64,000 nucleotides of DNA. Origin: Thermohalobaculum sp963822985. GTDB lineage: Bacteria > Pseudomonadota > Alphaproteobacteria > Rhodobacterales > Rhodobacteraceae. The notes beneath the pieces are model-generated. The model was not told the DNA's origin. It saw only the letters and a program-made list of their open reading frames with translations, and ran no database searches. The stretch is taken from positions 186,001 through 250,000 of the forward strand of contig CAWGJU010000008.1 of the NCBI GenBank assembly GCA_963822985.1, written 5' to 3'. Shown here piece by piece: positions 9,111 through 18,517 of the stretch. Made by a program: the position numbers and the translations under genes. Within the stretch, counting starts at the first letter, position 1; each line of letters begins with the position of its first letter.

Positions 9111-10628
9111 TCAGGCGCCGAGCCGCGGGATGTGGTGTCGACCGGTCGCAAAGCCGATATGTTTCTGCTCCATATAAAAGTCAAAGGACCAGTCGCCACC
9201 ATCGCGGCCGATGCCGGACGCCTTGACCCCGCCGAAAGGGGTGGGAAGGTGGCGGACGTTCTCGGAATTCACCCAGATCATGCCCGCCTCGATCCGGTCG
9301 GTGAAGCGGAAGGCACGCGTGACGTCGTTCGTCCAGAGATAGGCGGTGAGGCCGTATTTGACGCCGTTGGCGATCTCGAGCGCCTGCTCCTCGTCATCGA
9401 AGGGGATAACGGTGAGCACGGGGCCGAAGATCTCCTCCTGGCCGATGCGCATCTCGGGGCGGGCATGGGTGAGGAGCGTCGGCTCGACATAGCATCCGCC
9501 GCCGCAGCCCTCGCGCGCGCGGCCGCCGACGGCGACGGTGGCGCCCTCGGCACGGGCGATGTCGAAATACCCGCAGACCTTGGCGACGTGCTCGGGCGCG
9601 ATCAGCGGCCCCATCTCGGTCGCCGGGTCGAGCGGGTGGCCGACGCGGATGCGGCGCACGCGCTCGGCCAGCCGCTCGACGAAGCGGTCGTGAATGGTCG
9701 ACTGCACCAGCAGGCGCGAGGACGAGGTGCAGCGCTCGCCGTTCAGCGAATAGATCATGAAGACGACGGCATCGAGCGCCCGGTCGAGGTCCGCATCGTC
9801 GAAGACAACCACCGGGTTCTTGCCGCCGAGCTCAAAGTGCACGCGCTTCAGGGTCGGCGCGCCCTGCGCCATGATGGCGCTGCCGGTCGCGGATTCGCCG
9901 ACGAAGGCGATGGCACGGATCTCACCGTGCTCGGTCAGCGCCCTGCCCGCTTCCTCGCCCATTCCGTTGACGACGTTCCAGACGCCTGGCGGCAGGCCGG
10001 CGTCCTCGACGATCTCGTGCAGGATGGCCGCGGTGATGGGCGCCAGTTCCGCCGGCTTGTGGACCAACGTGCAGCCGGCGGCGAGCGCCGGCGCGATCTT
10101 CCAGGTCGAGAGCATGAAGGGCGTGTTCCAAGGCGTGATGATCCCGACCGGGCCGATCGGCACGCGCGTCGTGACGTTCATCAGCGTGGGCGAGGGCAGC
10201 GCCTGGCCGTCGCGGCCGCCGGGAGCGCGGTCGGCGAAGAAGCGGAAGTTCTCGGCGCCGCGCAACGCCGCCTTGGACATGAATCGCAGCGCCTGGCCGG
10301 TGTCCATGCATTCGCAAAGCGCGATCTCTTCCGCGCGCGCCTCGATGGCGTCGGCGATGCGGTGCATCAGCGCCCGGCGCTCGGCCGCGTCGACGTCGCG
10401 CCAGGCCGGGAAGGCGTCCCTGGCCGCGCGGGCGGCTCGGTCGACATCCTCGGGCCGGCCGCGCGCGACGTCGGCGAGCTTCGCCCCGTCGACGGGCGAA
10501 CGCGTCTCGAAGGTGTCGCCGGCCGCCGCGGGAACAACCTCGCCGCCGATGCGGTTGAGAACCCCGCTCTCGCGGAAGCGGTCGAGGTAGGTCTCGGCCC
10601 GGGCGAGGTTCTCGGCGTGACCGGTCAT
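9111..10628 (-). CDS. hpaE: Aldehyde dehydrogenase, HpaE type (5-carboxymethyl-2-hydroxymuconate semialdehyde dehydrogenase)
   Basis: 505 residues and a complete NAD(P)-dependent aldehyde dehydrogenase. The catalytic pair is visible: Glu266 in FELGGKNP and Cys300 in NGERCTSS. The sequence resembles HpaE, which oxidises the ring-cleavage semialdehyde of homoprotocatechuate (3,4-dihydroxyphenylacetate). That assignment is strengthened by the 4-base ATGA overlap with the HpaF-like gene directly upstream. The ring-cleaving dioxygenase HpaD is not in the window, so the exact substrate is inferred from context. Confidence 0.82.
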   Translation of the reverse strand: MTGHAENLARAETYLDRFRESGVLNRIGGEVVPAAAGDTFETRSPVDGAKLADVARGRPEDVDRAARAARDAFPAWRDVDAAERRALMHRIADAIEARAEEIALCECMDTGQALRFMSKAALRGAENFRFFADRAPGGRDGQALPSPTLMNVTTRVPIGPVGIITPWNTPFMLSTWKIAPALAAGCTLVHKPAELAPITAAILHEIVEDAGLPPGVWNVVNGMGEEAGRALTEHGEIRAIAFVGESATGSAIMAQGAPTLKRVHFELGGKNPVVVFDDADLDRALDAVVFMIYSLNGERCTSSSRLLVQSTIHDRFVERLAERVRRIRVGHPLDPATEMGPLIAPEHVAKVCGYFDIARAEGATVAVGGRAREGCGGGCYVEPTLLTHARPEMRIGQEEIFGPVLTVIPFDDEEQALEIANGVKYGLTAYLWTNDVTRAFRFTDRIEAGMIWVNSENVRHLPTPFGGVKASGIGRDGGDWSFDFYMEQKHIGFATGRHHIPRLGA

Positions 10629-11017
10629 GTCTTCGCCTGCAGGGCGTCGTGCACCGTGTTGAAGCGCTTGAGCGACGTGCGCGGATGCAGCTCGTCGAGG
10701 TCCAGCGACATCGCCAGCGGCCGGTCGCCGATCCGGGCCGTCAAATGGCCCTCGGCGGCGGCGTAGATGGCCTCGGCGGCGGCGAGGCGGGTGTCCGGGT
10801 CGCGGCCCGCGCCGATGCGGCAGATAAGGTGCAGATAGGCGTGTCGGGGATCGCCGTCGGCGATGACGTAGGTCTGGCAGGGGAAAGCGCGCACCCGGAT
10901 GCCGCCAAGCGGAAAGATGCCGGTCGCCAGCATCGCATCACGCATCGCAGCGCAAAAGGCCGCCATGTCGACATCCTGCTCGAGGTTTGCCGAGTATTCG
11001 ACCGTCAGATGCGGCAT
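10625..11017 (-). CDS. hpaF: 5-carboxymethyl-2-hydroxymuconate Delta-isomerase (HpaF/CHMI family)
   Basis: 130 residues starting MPHLTVEYS. In the tautomerase superfamily the initiator Met is removed so that Pro becomes the catalytic N-terminus; here Pro is residue 2, which fixes the start at 11017 although the frame is open to 11305. The family isomerises 5-carboxymethyl-2-hydroxymuconate in homoprotocatechuate degradation. It overlaps hpaE by four bases (ATGA). A divergent fumarylacetoacetate hydrolase-family gene lies 148 bases away and could supply the next step. Confidence 0.85.
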   Translation of the reverse strand: MPHLTVEYSANLEQDVDMAAFCAAMRDAMLATGIFPLGGIRVRAFPCQTYVIADGDPRHAYLHLICRIGAGRDPDTRLAAAEAIYAAAEGHLTARIGDRPLAMSLDLDELHPRTSLKRFNTVHDALQAKT

Positions 11018-11165
11018 GGCTGTCTCGTGCGTTGACCGGCCTTCAGCCCTCATGGCAACGAGGGCAGGCTCGGTCAATGGAAAGCGGCGCGGCCTTTGCC
11101 AGCAAGCGCCGCGCCCTTCGGTTGCCGGGCAGGCCAGAGGAGATGGTTTCGCGCGGAGCTCGGCC

Positions 11166-12035
11166 ATGCGGCTGATCACATTCGGACAAGGGCGGGTCGG
11201 TGCGACGGACGGATCTGCCGTCTGGGACCTGACGGCGCGGCTGGGCGTGCTCTCGGTCAAGGCGTTGCTGCGGGGCGACCTCGCCGCCGCCGAGCGGGTC
11301 TGCAAAGGGCCGGGCGACCGGCGGATCTACGAGGTCGTCTTGGGGCTGCCGGTGCCCGACCCGGCCAAGATCGTGTGCGTCGGCGTGAACTATATGGACC
11401 GCAATGCCGAGTACCGCGACGGGTCTGCCGCGCCGGAGAAGCCGTCGCTCTTCATGCGCACGCCGCTGAGCCTCTCGCCGCAGAACGCGCCGATCTGGCG
11501 GCCGCGCGAGTCGGAGCAACTCGACTACGAGGGCGAAATCGTTCTGGTGATCGGCCGGGGCGGGCGGCGCATCCCGGCCGAGCGGGCGCACGGCGCCATC
11601 GCCGGGCTGACGGCGATGAACGAGGGCAGCGTCCGCGACTGGCTGCGGCATGGCAAGTTCAACGTGACGCAGGGCAAGAACTTCGATCGCTCGGGCGGCC
11701 TCGGGCCCTGGATCGAGACGGACTTGGCCGGGCTCAGCCTCACCGACATGACAGTCGAGACGCGCGTCAACGGCGAGGTGCGCCAGCGCGACACGACGGC
11801 CAACATGGCGTTCCCCTTTGCGCGGATCATCGAATACGTCTCGACCTTCACGACGCTGCTGCCGGGCGACTTGATCGCCACGGGCACGCCGACGGGCGCA
11901 GGCGCGCGCTTCGACCCGCCGCGATGGCTCGTGCCGGGCGATGTCGTCGAGGTGGAGGTCGAGGGCGTCGGCACCTTGCGCAACACGGTGGAGGACGAGC
12001 CCGCCGGCGCCGAGCGCGCCGGCCCCTGCGCCTAG
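11166..12035 (+). CDS. Fumarylacetoacetate hydrolase-family protein
   Basis: 289 residues from ATG 11166, where MRLITFGQG begins the usual family N-terminus. The metal-binding EGE lies in LDYEGEIVLVIG, and the family C-terminal block LLPGDLIATGTPTGAG is present. Members hydrolyse or decarboxylate beta-keto acids or hydrate 2-oxopent-4-enoates; HpaG is one such member. The divergent hpaE-hpaF pair suggests a role in the same aromatic pathway, but general FAH-family enzymes look alike, so I do not give it a symbol. No regulator is visible between the divergent genes. Confidence 0.85.
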   Translation: MRLITFGQGRVGATDGSAVWDLTARLGVLSVKALLRGDLAAAERVCKGPGDRRIYEVVLGLPVPDPAKIVCVGVNYMDRNAEYRDGSAAPEKPSLFMRTPLSLSPQNAPIWRPRESEQLDYEGEIVLVIGRGGRRIPAERAHGAIAGLTAMNEGSVRDWLRHGKFNVTQGKNFDRSGGLGPWIETDLAGLSLTDMTVETRVNGEVRQRDTTANMAFPFARIIEYVSTFTTLLPGDLIATGTPTGAGARFDPPRWLVPGDVVEVEVEGVGTLRNTVEDEPAGAERAGPCA

Positions 12036-12222
12036 GGCGAGTTGCGACACTGGGCTTGCCTCGTTGTAGAGCGGACAAAGAGAGAGCCCCCATAACCCAC
12101 TGGCAAACGATCGTTTTTTTTAAGCGCCGCATCCCCTGACTTCCGTGCCGGCATGCTCCGTGCGGCTATGCAACCCCTGACCCGGCTGCTAAGAACCGGC
12201 GCGCCCAGCGGGAGACTGCAGC

Positions 12223-13236
<1,014 letters not shown>

Positions 13237-13366
13237 ACTCCACCAAATCCAACGCGGGCACCCGCGCGCCGGGCGCGACGCCGCTTTCCGCTGCTACACC
13301 ATCCGGACCTCTCCCGTTGGTCCGACTTGGCGTGGCGGCGCGCGACTGCCGCGTAGCGGAACCGAT

Positions 13367-13386
13367 GCAAACGGTCTGCCGTTTGC
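13367..13386. promoter_or_regulatory. Perfect 8-bp inverted repeat upstream of the Gln-rich gene
   Basis: GCAAACGG and CCGTTTGC flank a 4-base TCTG loop, 72 bases before the ATG at 13459. It could be an operator or a leader hairpin. No T tract follows it, so it is not a standard terminator for prs. Confidence 0.4.
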
Positions 13387-13458
13387 CAAGTGTGAAGCAG
13401 CGGGCGCCCTCGCGTGCCGCGCTCCATGGAACAAGTGCCATTAGCTTGGGAGAACAGT

Positions 13459-14577
13459 ATGAAATCCCTCACCAGAACGCTCTCCGCCGGCGTCGCCGCC
13501 ATCGCCCTGTCAGCCGGGGCGGCGGCCGCGCAGCACATCGTGCTCGTGCCGCAGGGCCAAGGCCCGGGCGGCGCGCAGCAGTTCATCCTCGTGCCGGTCC
13601 CGCAGGACGAGATGCAGCAGGGCCAGCAGCAAGACCGAGGCCAGCAGGGTCAAGGCCAGGCCGAGGCGGGCCAGGGCCAAATGCAGGGCCAGGGCCAGCA
13701 GGGCCAGCAGGCCGGGGCGGGCAATCAGAAGGGCTCGGACCAGCAAGGCGCGGGCCAGCAGGGCGCCGGCCAGCAGCAGGCGGCCCGCCAGCAGCAGATG
13801 CGTGACCGGGCCGAGGCGACGGCCATGGATCTCTACCGTCGCGGGTATCAGCGCGGCGTCGCCGACGCGCAGAGCTCGGCGGGGCCCCAGCTCGATCCGG
13901 CCGCCATGGAGCAGATCGGCCGCGAGCTCTTCGAGCGGGGCTATATGTTGGGGATGATGCAGGGCCGCGCCCAGGCGGCGCAGCAGCAGGCGGCGGCAAC
14001 CATGCCGCAGGGCCAGCAGATGGCGGTCCAGCAGCAGCCGGATCAGCAGCAGTCAGGCAAGGCCCAGCAGGGCCAGCAGGCGGGCCAATCGCAGCAAGGC
14101 CAGGCGCAGCAGGGCCAGCAGGCCCAGGCGGGCCAGGCGCAGAGCGGACAGCAGCTCGTCCAGGCCCAGGTCGGCGCCAATTCTCCCGACGCTATGATCC
14201 TTGCCGAGAAGGGCCAGGCGGCTGCCGATCATCTGGTCGACCGCAATGGCCGTGCCGTCTATCTGTTCACCGCCGACAAGCGGGGTAAGGGCGACGCCCA
14301 GAAGGCAGCCAGCAACTGCTATGATAACTGCGCGACGCAGTGGCCGCCGGTGCTGACCCAGAGCTCGGAGGTCAGGGGCATGGGCGACGTCAACGCCGAG
14401 CTGCTCGGCACGATCGAGCGCCGGGATGGCACGTCGCAGGTCACCTATAATGGCTGGCCTCTCTACTACTACGTCAAGGACCAGGGCCAGGACGAGGCCA
14501 AGGGCCAGGACGTCCAGGGCTTCGGCGGCGAGTGGTACCTCGTGACGCCCTCGGGCAAGAAAGCCGGCGAGGGCTGA
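13459..14577 (+). CDS. Secreted Gln/Gly-rich protein with COG4315-type C-terminal repeat domain
   Basis: 372 residues. A signal peptide (about 1-23, ending AAAQ) is followed by long GQQ-rich low-complexity stretches (about 50-115 and 170-235), with a short structured segment between them (MDLYRRGYQRGVADA). The C-terminal 120 residues match the secreted repeat family with YLF-type motifs (COG4315): GRAVYLFTAD, CYDNCATQWPP and GWPLYYYVKD. The function of that family is not established; extracytoplasmic location is inferred. ATG 13459 follows GGGAGA. The low-complexity blocks are direct repeats at the DNA level. Confidence 0.8.
   Translation: MKSLTRTLSAGVAAIALSAGAAAAQHIVLVPQGQGPGGAQQFILVPVPQDEMQQGQQQDRGQQGQGQAEAGQGQMQGQGQQGQQAGAGNQKGSDQQGAGQQGAGQQQAARQQQMRDRAEATAMDLYRRGYQRGVADAQSSAGPQLDPAAMEQIGRELFERGYMLGMMQGRAQAAQQQAAATMPQGQQMAVQQQPDQQQSGKAQQGQQAGQSQQGQAQQGQQAQAGQAQSGQQLVQAQVGANSPDAMILAEKGQAAADHLVDRNGRAVYLFTADKRGKGDAQKAASNCYDNCATQWPPVLTQSSEVRGMGDVNAELLGTIERRDGTSQVTYNGWPLYYYVKDQGQDEAKGQDVQGFGGEWYLVTPSGKKAGEG
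13615..14165 (+). repeat. GQQ-coding degenerate tandem repeats
   Basis: Two blocks of imperfect repeats built on the hexamer/nonamer CAGCAGGGC and CAGGGCCAG inside the Gln-rich gene, separated by about 190 bases of non-repetitive coding sequence. The pattern suggests slippage-driven length variation. Confidence 0.75.
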
Positions 14578-15196
14578 GGCCCGCCCGAGGACAGGAAGCT
14601 GTTGATGCCCCGGCCTGTCCGGGGCATCGACCGGGCGGTTCGGCGCGCGCCTGCCGAGCACAGGCCGAGCACGGCCGCGCCGGCGATTTCTTTCCCTGCT
14701 GGCGCGCCACCTGCTTGGGCGCCCCCTGCTTCGGCGTCACATGAAAGCGGGCGAGCGCCGCCTCGTAGGCTGCGAGGCAACGCAGGAGGTGCCTGTGCTG
14801 CCGCTGGAAGGCGGGGTCGGGCAGCGCCTTCCGATGCTTTGCCAGGAACTCGGCGGCGCGGCGGTAGAGCGAGCGTTCGCCGCCCGGCAACGCGGCGTCG
14901 AGGGCTGCGAGCACGCGACGCATCCCGACGATCTGCTGGCGTGCCCAGGCGGCGTCCCGGTGGCCTGCCCGCACCGTCTGCAGGACGCGGCAGTCGAAGG
15001 TCCGGCAAGCGGCTGGACGGTCGGCATAGACGGTGCACGCGCCGTCGAAGCGGGCGCAGGGCTGCCTGAGCCGGCGCTCGGCGTCGAGGGGCACCGGGAC
15101 GGCCTCGTCAGCGCCGACCGGCACCGCCCAGAACAGCGAGCCGTCGCAGCAGAGCCCGCAGGACAGGCAGAGATCCTCCGAGGCCGATGTGCCCAT
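14474..15196 (-). CDS. YkgJ-family cysteine-cluster protein
   Basis: About 240 residues. The first 160 carry the YkgJ/UPF0153 cluster, probably a zinc or iron-sulfur site: CLSCGLCCDG near the N-terminus, then CARFDGACTVYADRPAACRTFDC. ATG 15196 follows a GGAAGG site and gives the normal N-terminus. The last 80 or so residues are Arg/Pro/Ala-rich with no family similarity, and the frame overlaps the 3' end of the convergent Gln-rich gene by 104 bases. A 1-base error or loss of an earlier stop is possible, so the true C-terminus is uncertain. Confidence 0.7.
   Translation of the reverse strand: MGTSASEDLCLSCGLCCDGSLFWAVPVGADEAVPVPLDAERRLRQPCARFDGACTVYADRPAACRTFDCRVLQTVRAGHRDAAWARQQIVGMRRVLAALDAALPGGERSLYRRAAEFLAKHRKALPDPAFQRQHRHLLRCLAAYEAALARFHVTPKQGAPKQVARQQGKKSPARPCSACARQARAEPPGRCPGQAGASTASCPRAGLSPRRLSCPRASRGTTRRRSPGRPGPWPRPGPGP
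14604..14628. terminator. Perfect 10-bp hairpin after the Gln-rich gene
   Basis: GATGCCCCGG and CCGGGGCATC flank a 5-base loop, beginning 26 bases after the stop at 14577. There is no T run on either side, so it is terminator-like rather than a classical intrinsic terminator. It lies inside the poorly conserved 3' end of the convergent YkgJ gene. Confidence 0.5.
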
Positions 15197-15225
15197 GCCC
15201 TTCCGGGCCTGATCCTGCTTCTCGT

Positions 15226-16215
15226 TCAAAGCGCCGCGATGTGGCGCTGGAAGTCGGCGAACGAGACGTTGCCGCCCGTGGCGTAGACCAGCACGGCGCG
15301 GCCGGCGACCTCGACCTTGCCCGAGAGGAGGGCCGCCAGGGCGACGGCGCCGGAGGGCTCCAGCACGAGCTTGAGCGATTCGAAGGCGGCCAGCATGGCG
15401 CGGCGGACATCGCCATCGCCGACCGTCAGCCCGCGCACGCCTGCGGTGCGGGCGGCCTCGAAGGGGGCAACGCCCGGCGCGGTCGCCTGCAGGGCATCGC
15501 AGATGGTGGGCTTGCCCGTGGCGCGGCGCTGGATCTCGCCGTCGGCGAGGCTGGCGCCCATGGCGTCGTAGCCCTCGGGCTCGACGGCGACGATCTCGGT
15601 GGTGGGCGACAAATGGTGGAAGGCGAGCGACACGCCGCCGATCAGCCCGCCGCCGCCGACGCCGCACAGCACCAAATCCGCATGCGCGGCGCGGGCGCCG
15701 AGCTGGGCGATGGCCTCGAGCCCGGCGCCGGCCTGGCCGGCGACGATGGCCGGGTCGTCGAAGGGATGGAGCAGGACCAGGCCCTCGCTCTCGGCGATCT
15801 CGCGGGCCCTGGCGCTCGCCACCTCCTCGCGCGGCCGCGCGCCATGCTCGGTCAGCACGAGGCGGGCGCCGAAGCGCTCGGTGGCGCGGCGCTTCGCCTC
15901 GGGCGCGTCGACCGGCATGACGATGGTGACGGGCACGCCCTGCGCCCGGCCGGCCGCGGCGAGGCCTTGCGCGAAATTGCCGGAGGAATAGGCGACGACG
16001 CCGCGGGCGCGCTCTTCCGGAGCCAGCTGCAGGAGCCGCCAGAGGGCGCCGCGCACCTTGAAGGACCCGGCCCATTGCAGCGACTCGGGCTTGACGAAGA
16101 CCTGCGCCGCGCCCGCGGTCTCGGCCAGCGACGGCGCCTCGAGAAGCGGCGTCTCCTGCGTGACGGCGCGGGTCGCGGCATAGGCGCGGCGCAGCTCGGC
16201 CAGGGTCGGGATCAT
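15226..16215 (-). CDS. Threonine/serine dehydratase-like PLP enzyme
   Basis: 329 residues of fold type II PLP enzyme. The PLP lysine is in GSFKVRGA (about residue 53) and the phosphate-binding glycine loop is GVGGGGLIGG (about residues 186-195). The family deaminates Thr or Ser to 2-oxo acids. There is no C-terminal ACT regulatory domain, so this resembles the short catabolic or serine racemase-like form rather than biosynthetic IlvA. It ends 29 bases before the YkgJ gene start on the same strand. Confidence 0.85.
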   Translation of the reverse strand: MIPTLAELRRAYAATRAVTQETPLLEAPSLAETAGAAQVFVKPESLQWAGSFKVRGALWRLLQLAPEERARGVVAYSSGNFAQGLAAAGRAQGVPVTIVMPVDAPEAKRRATERFGARLVLTEHGARPREEVASARAREIAESEGLVLLHPFDDPAIVAGQAGAGLEAIAQLGARAAHADLVLCGVGGGGLIGGVSLAFHHLSPTTEIVAVEPEGYDAMGASLADGEIQRRATGKPTICDALQATAPGVAPFEAARTAGVRGLTVGDGDVRRAMLAAFESLKLVLEPSGAVALAALLSGKVEVAGRAVLVYATGGNVSFADFQRHIAAL

Positions 16216-16253
16216 GTCGGGCTGGTCATTTCGGGGTGGTCATGTCGGTCGGG

Positions 16254-16901
16254 TCATGTGGGCCTCAGGCTCTCGTAGGAGACCATGACGTGGTCGCGAT
16301 AGGCGGGCCGCTCCGACAGGCGCGCATACCAGGCGTCGATGGCGGGCGTCGGCGTCTTGACGAAATCGAGCGTCATGTAGCGGTAGAGCAGGTGCCCGAC
16401 CATCACGTCGGCGAAGCAGGGCTCGGCGCCGCAGAGCCAGGGACCGTTATCGCGTGCGGCACCGAGGCGGGCATCCAGGCGGGGCATCAGCGCAATCAGC
16501 GCCTCGGCGCCGGCAGCCACCTCGGTCATGTTGCGCTCAACCTCGCGCGTGAAGATCAGCTGCCGGAAGATGCGGATAAGCGCGGGGTAGACGCTGGAGC
16601 GCGCCCATTCGGCCCACATGTCGAGCGGCGCGCGGACCGCCGGGTTCTCGGGCCAGAAGGCGCCGCGGCCGTAGCGGGCGCCGAGATAGCGGACGATTGC
16701 AGGGCTCTCCCAGATGACGATGTCGCCGTCCTTGAGGGTCGGGACCAGCCCGTTCGGGTTCATCCGGCGGTAGTCGACGTCGTCATTGCCGCCGAAGCGC
16801 CCGCCCCAGTCGATGCGCCGGTGCGCCAGGCCGAGCTCGGCCACCGTCCACATCACCGCCTGAACGTTCAGCGAGGTCGCCCGGCCCCAGATTGTCAGCA
16901 T
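16254..16901 (-). CDS. Glutathione S-transferase family protein
   Basis: 215 residues: an N-terminal thioredoxin-like domain (MLTIWGRATSLNVQAVMW, with the cis-Pro in NGLVPTL and the ES pair in WESPAIVRYL) and an all-helical C-terminal domain. ATG 16901 follows a GAGAGACC site; the longer open frame to 17258 runs antisense to the next gene and is not credible. The substrate is unknown. It is followed by the dehydratase-like gene on the same strand. Confidence 0.85.
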   Translation of the reverse strand: MLTIWGRATSLNVQAVMWTVAELGLAHRRIDWGGRFGGNDDVDYRRMNPNGLVPTLKDGDIVIWESPAIVRYLGARYGRGAFWPENPAVRAPLDMWAEWARSSVYPALIRIFRQLIFTREVERNMTEVAAGAEALIALMPRLDARLGAARDNGPWLCGAEPCFADVMVGHLLYRYMTLDFVKTPTPAIDAWYARLSERPAYRDHVMVSYESLRPT

Positions 16902-17055
16902 TGGTCTCTCCCGCTGCCCGCGCCGGACAGTCGCGCCGGGCGTACCGCGGGTCAAGCGCCGCCTGCGTCTCGCCTCGCTCGCCCAATGGGGAGTTGCCGC
17001 GCGCGAAATTGTCGCTACGATCCGGCGCGACGAAGCAGCGAGGCGGGGGCTTCCC

Positions 17056-17856
17056 ATGCACATGTCGGGCGAGCGGGTGGTCGCGGCCGACCGGGCCAAG
17101 GTCTGGGCCGCGCTGAACGACGCGGACGTGCTGAAGGAGTGCATCCCCGGCTGCCAGGAGATGACCAAGACCTCGCCGACCGAGTTCGAGGCCAAGGTCA
17201 CGCAGAAGGTCGGCCCGGTGCGGGCGAACTTCACCGGCGAGGTCGAGCTGACGGACATCGTCGAAGGCGAGAGCTATCGCATCAGCGGCAAGGGCAAGGG
17301 GGGTGCTGCCGGGGGCGCCTCGGGCGGCGCGGCGGTACGGCTGGAGGAGGTGCCCGAGGGCACCAAGCTCGCCTATGACGTCGACGCCAAGGTGACGGGA
17401 AAGCTGGCGCAGCTGGGCTCGCGCCTGATCGACGGGTTCGCCAAGAAGATGGCGGACGATTTCTTTGATCGCTTCAAGGCGCAGGTCGAGGGGCCCGGTG
17501 CGGAGGGCGACGCACCCGGCCAGCCTGGCAGCGAGACGGGCGGCGAGGCGGGTGGCGGCGCGCAGCAGCAGAGCGATCCGCGCCACCTGCAGGGCGACGG
17601 CGCTTCGGCCGCGGCGGATGCGGGCGTCACGGCGGCCTCGCGGGATGCGCCGGAGCCGCCGCCCGAGCAGGGCCACGAAGCGCCGCGGCCGGGCGACGGA
17701 CCGGCGGCCAGCTCCGCCACCGTGCCGCCGGTCGCCGGCCACGGCGCCGGGCGGGCGCACGGCTCGGCCGCCGGCGCGACCAAGGCGGGGTTGGAGAGCA
17801 AGGGCGCCGAGCCTGCGCCGCAGAAGAAGAGCTGGTGGGCGCGTCTGTTCGGCTGA
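17056..17856 (+). CDS. coxG: CoxG/SRPBCC-family protein
   Basis: 266 residues. The first 150 form a CoxG-type SRPBCC domain (MHMSGERVVAADRAKVWAAL, CIPGC, and VTGKLAQLGSRLI). A long Ala/Gly/Pro-rich linker follows, ending in the hydrophobic tail WWARLFG. In carbon monoxide dehydrogenase clusters CoxG is thought to recruit the enzyme to the membrane, and the tail fits an anchor. Here it heads a coxG-S-L-M operon. The linker is low-complexity and was probably shaped by GC bias. Confidence 0.82.
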   Translation: MHMSGERVVAADRAKVWAALNDADVLKECIPGCQEMTKTSPTEFEAKVTQKVGPVRANFTGEVELTDIVEGESYRISGKGKGGAAGGASGGAAVRLEEVPEGTKLAYDVDAKVTGKLAQLGSRLIDGFAKKMADDFFDRFKAQVEGPGAEGDAPGQPGSETGGEAGGGAQQQSDPRHLQGDGASAAADAGVTAASRDAPEPPPEQGHEAPRPGDGPAASSATVPPVAGHGAGRAHGSAAGATKAGLESKGAEPAPQKKSWWARLFG

Positions 17857-17898
17857 CGCGCCGACGAGACAGCCCCGACGAGACCCGAGGAGAGAGCT

Positions 17899-18387
<489 letters not shown>

Positions 18388-18412
18388 GAGCGGCAGCGGC
18401 ACCGGAATACCT

Positions 18413-18500
18413 CTCCCCCGACCCCTCTCCGAAGCGGAGACGGGGGCGCTAGCGGCGAGACCGCGGCCTCGCCCTCCGCTTCGGAGGGGGATCGGGGGAG
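18413..18500. repeat. REP-like GC-rich inverted repeat between coxS and coxL
   Basis: Two 27-base arms (18413-18439 and 18474-18500) are near-perfect reverse complements and can fold into one large stem. Each arm itself contains the CTCCGAAGCGGAG hairpin. A related single copy lies between coxL and coxM at 20883. Confidence 0.75.
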
Positions 18501-18517
18501 GAACAGGGGAGGAAGCA

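Noticed and set aside
12105..12121. AAACGATCGTTT palindrome followed by a T run, as a terminator of the FAH-family gene
   Set aside because: The dyad has no loop and only a short stem could form, so it does not meet terminator standards.
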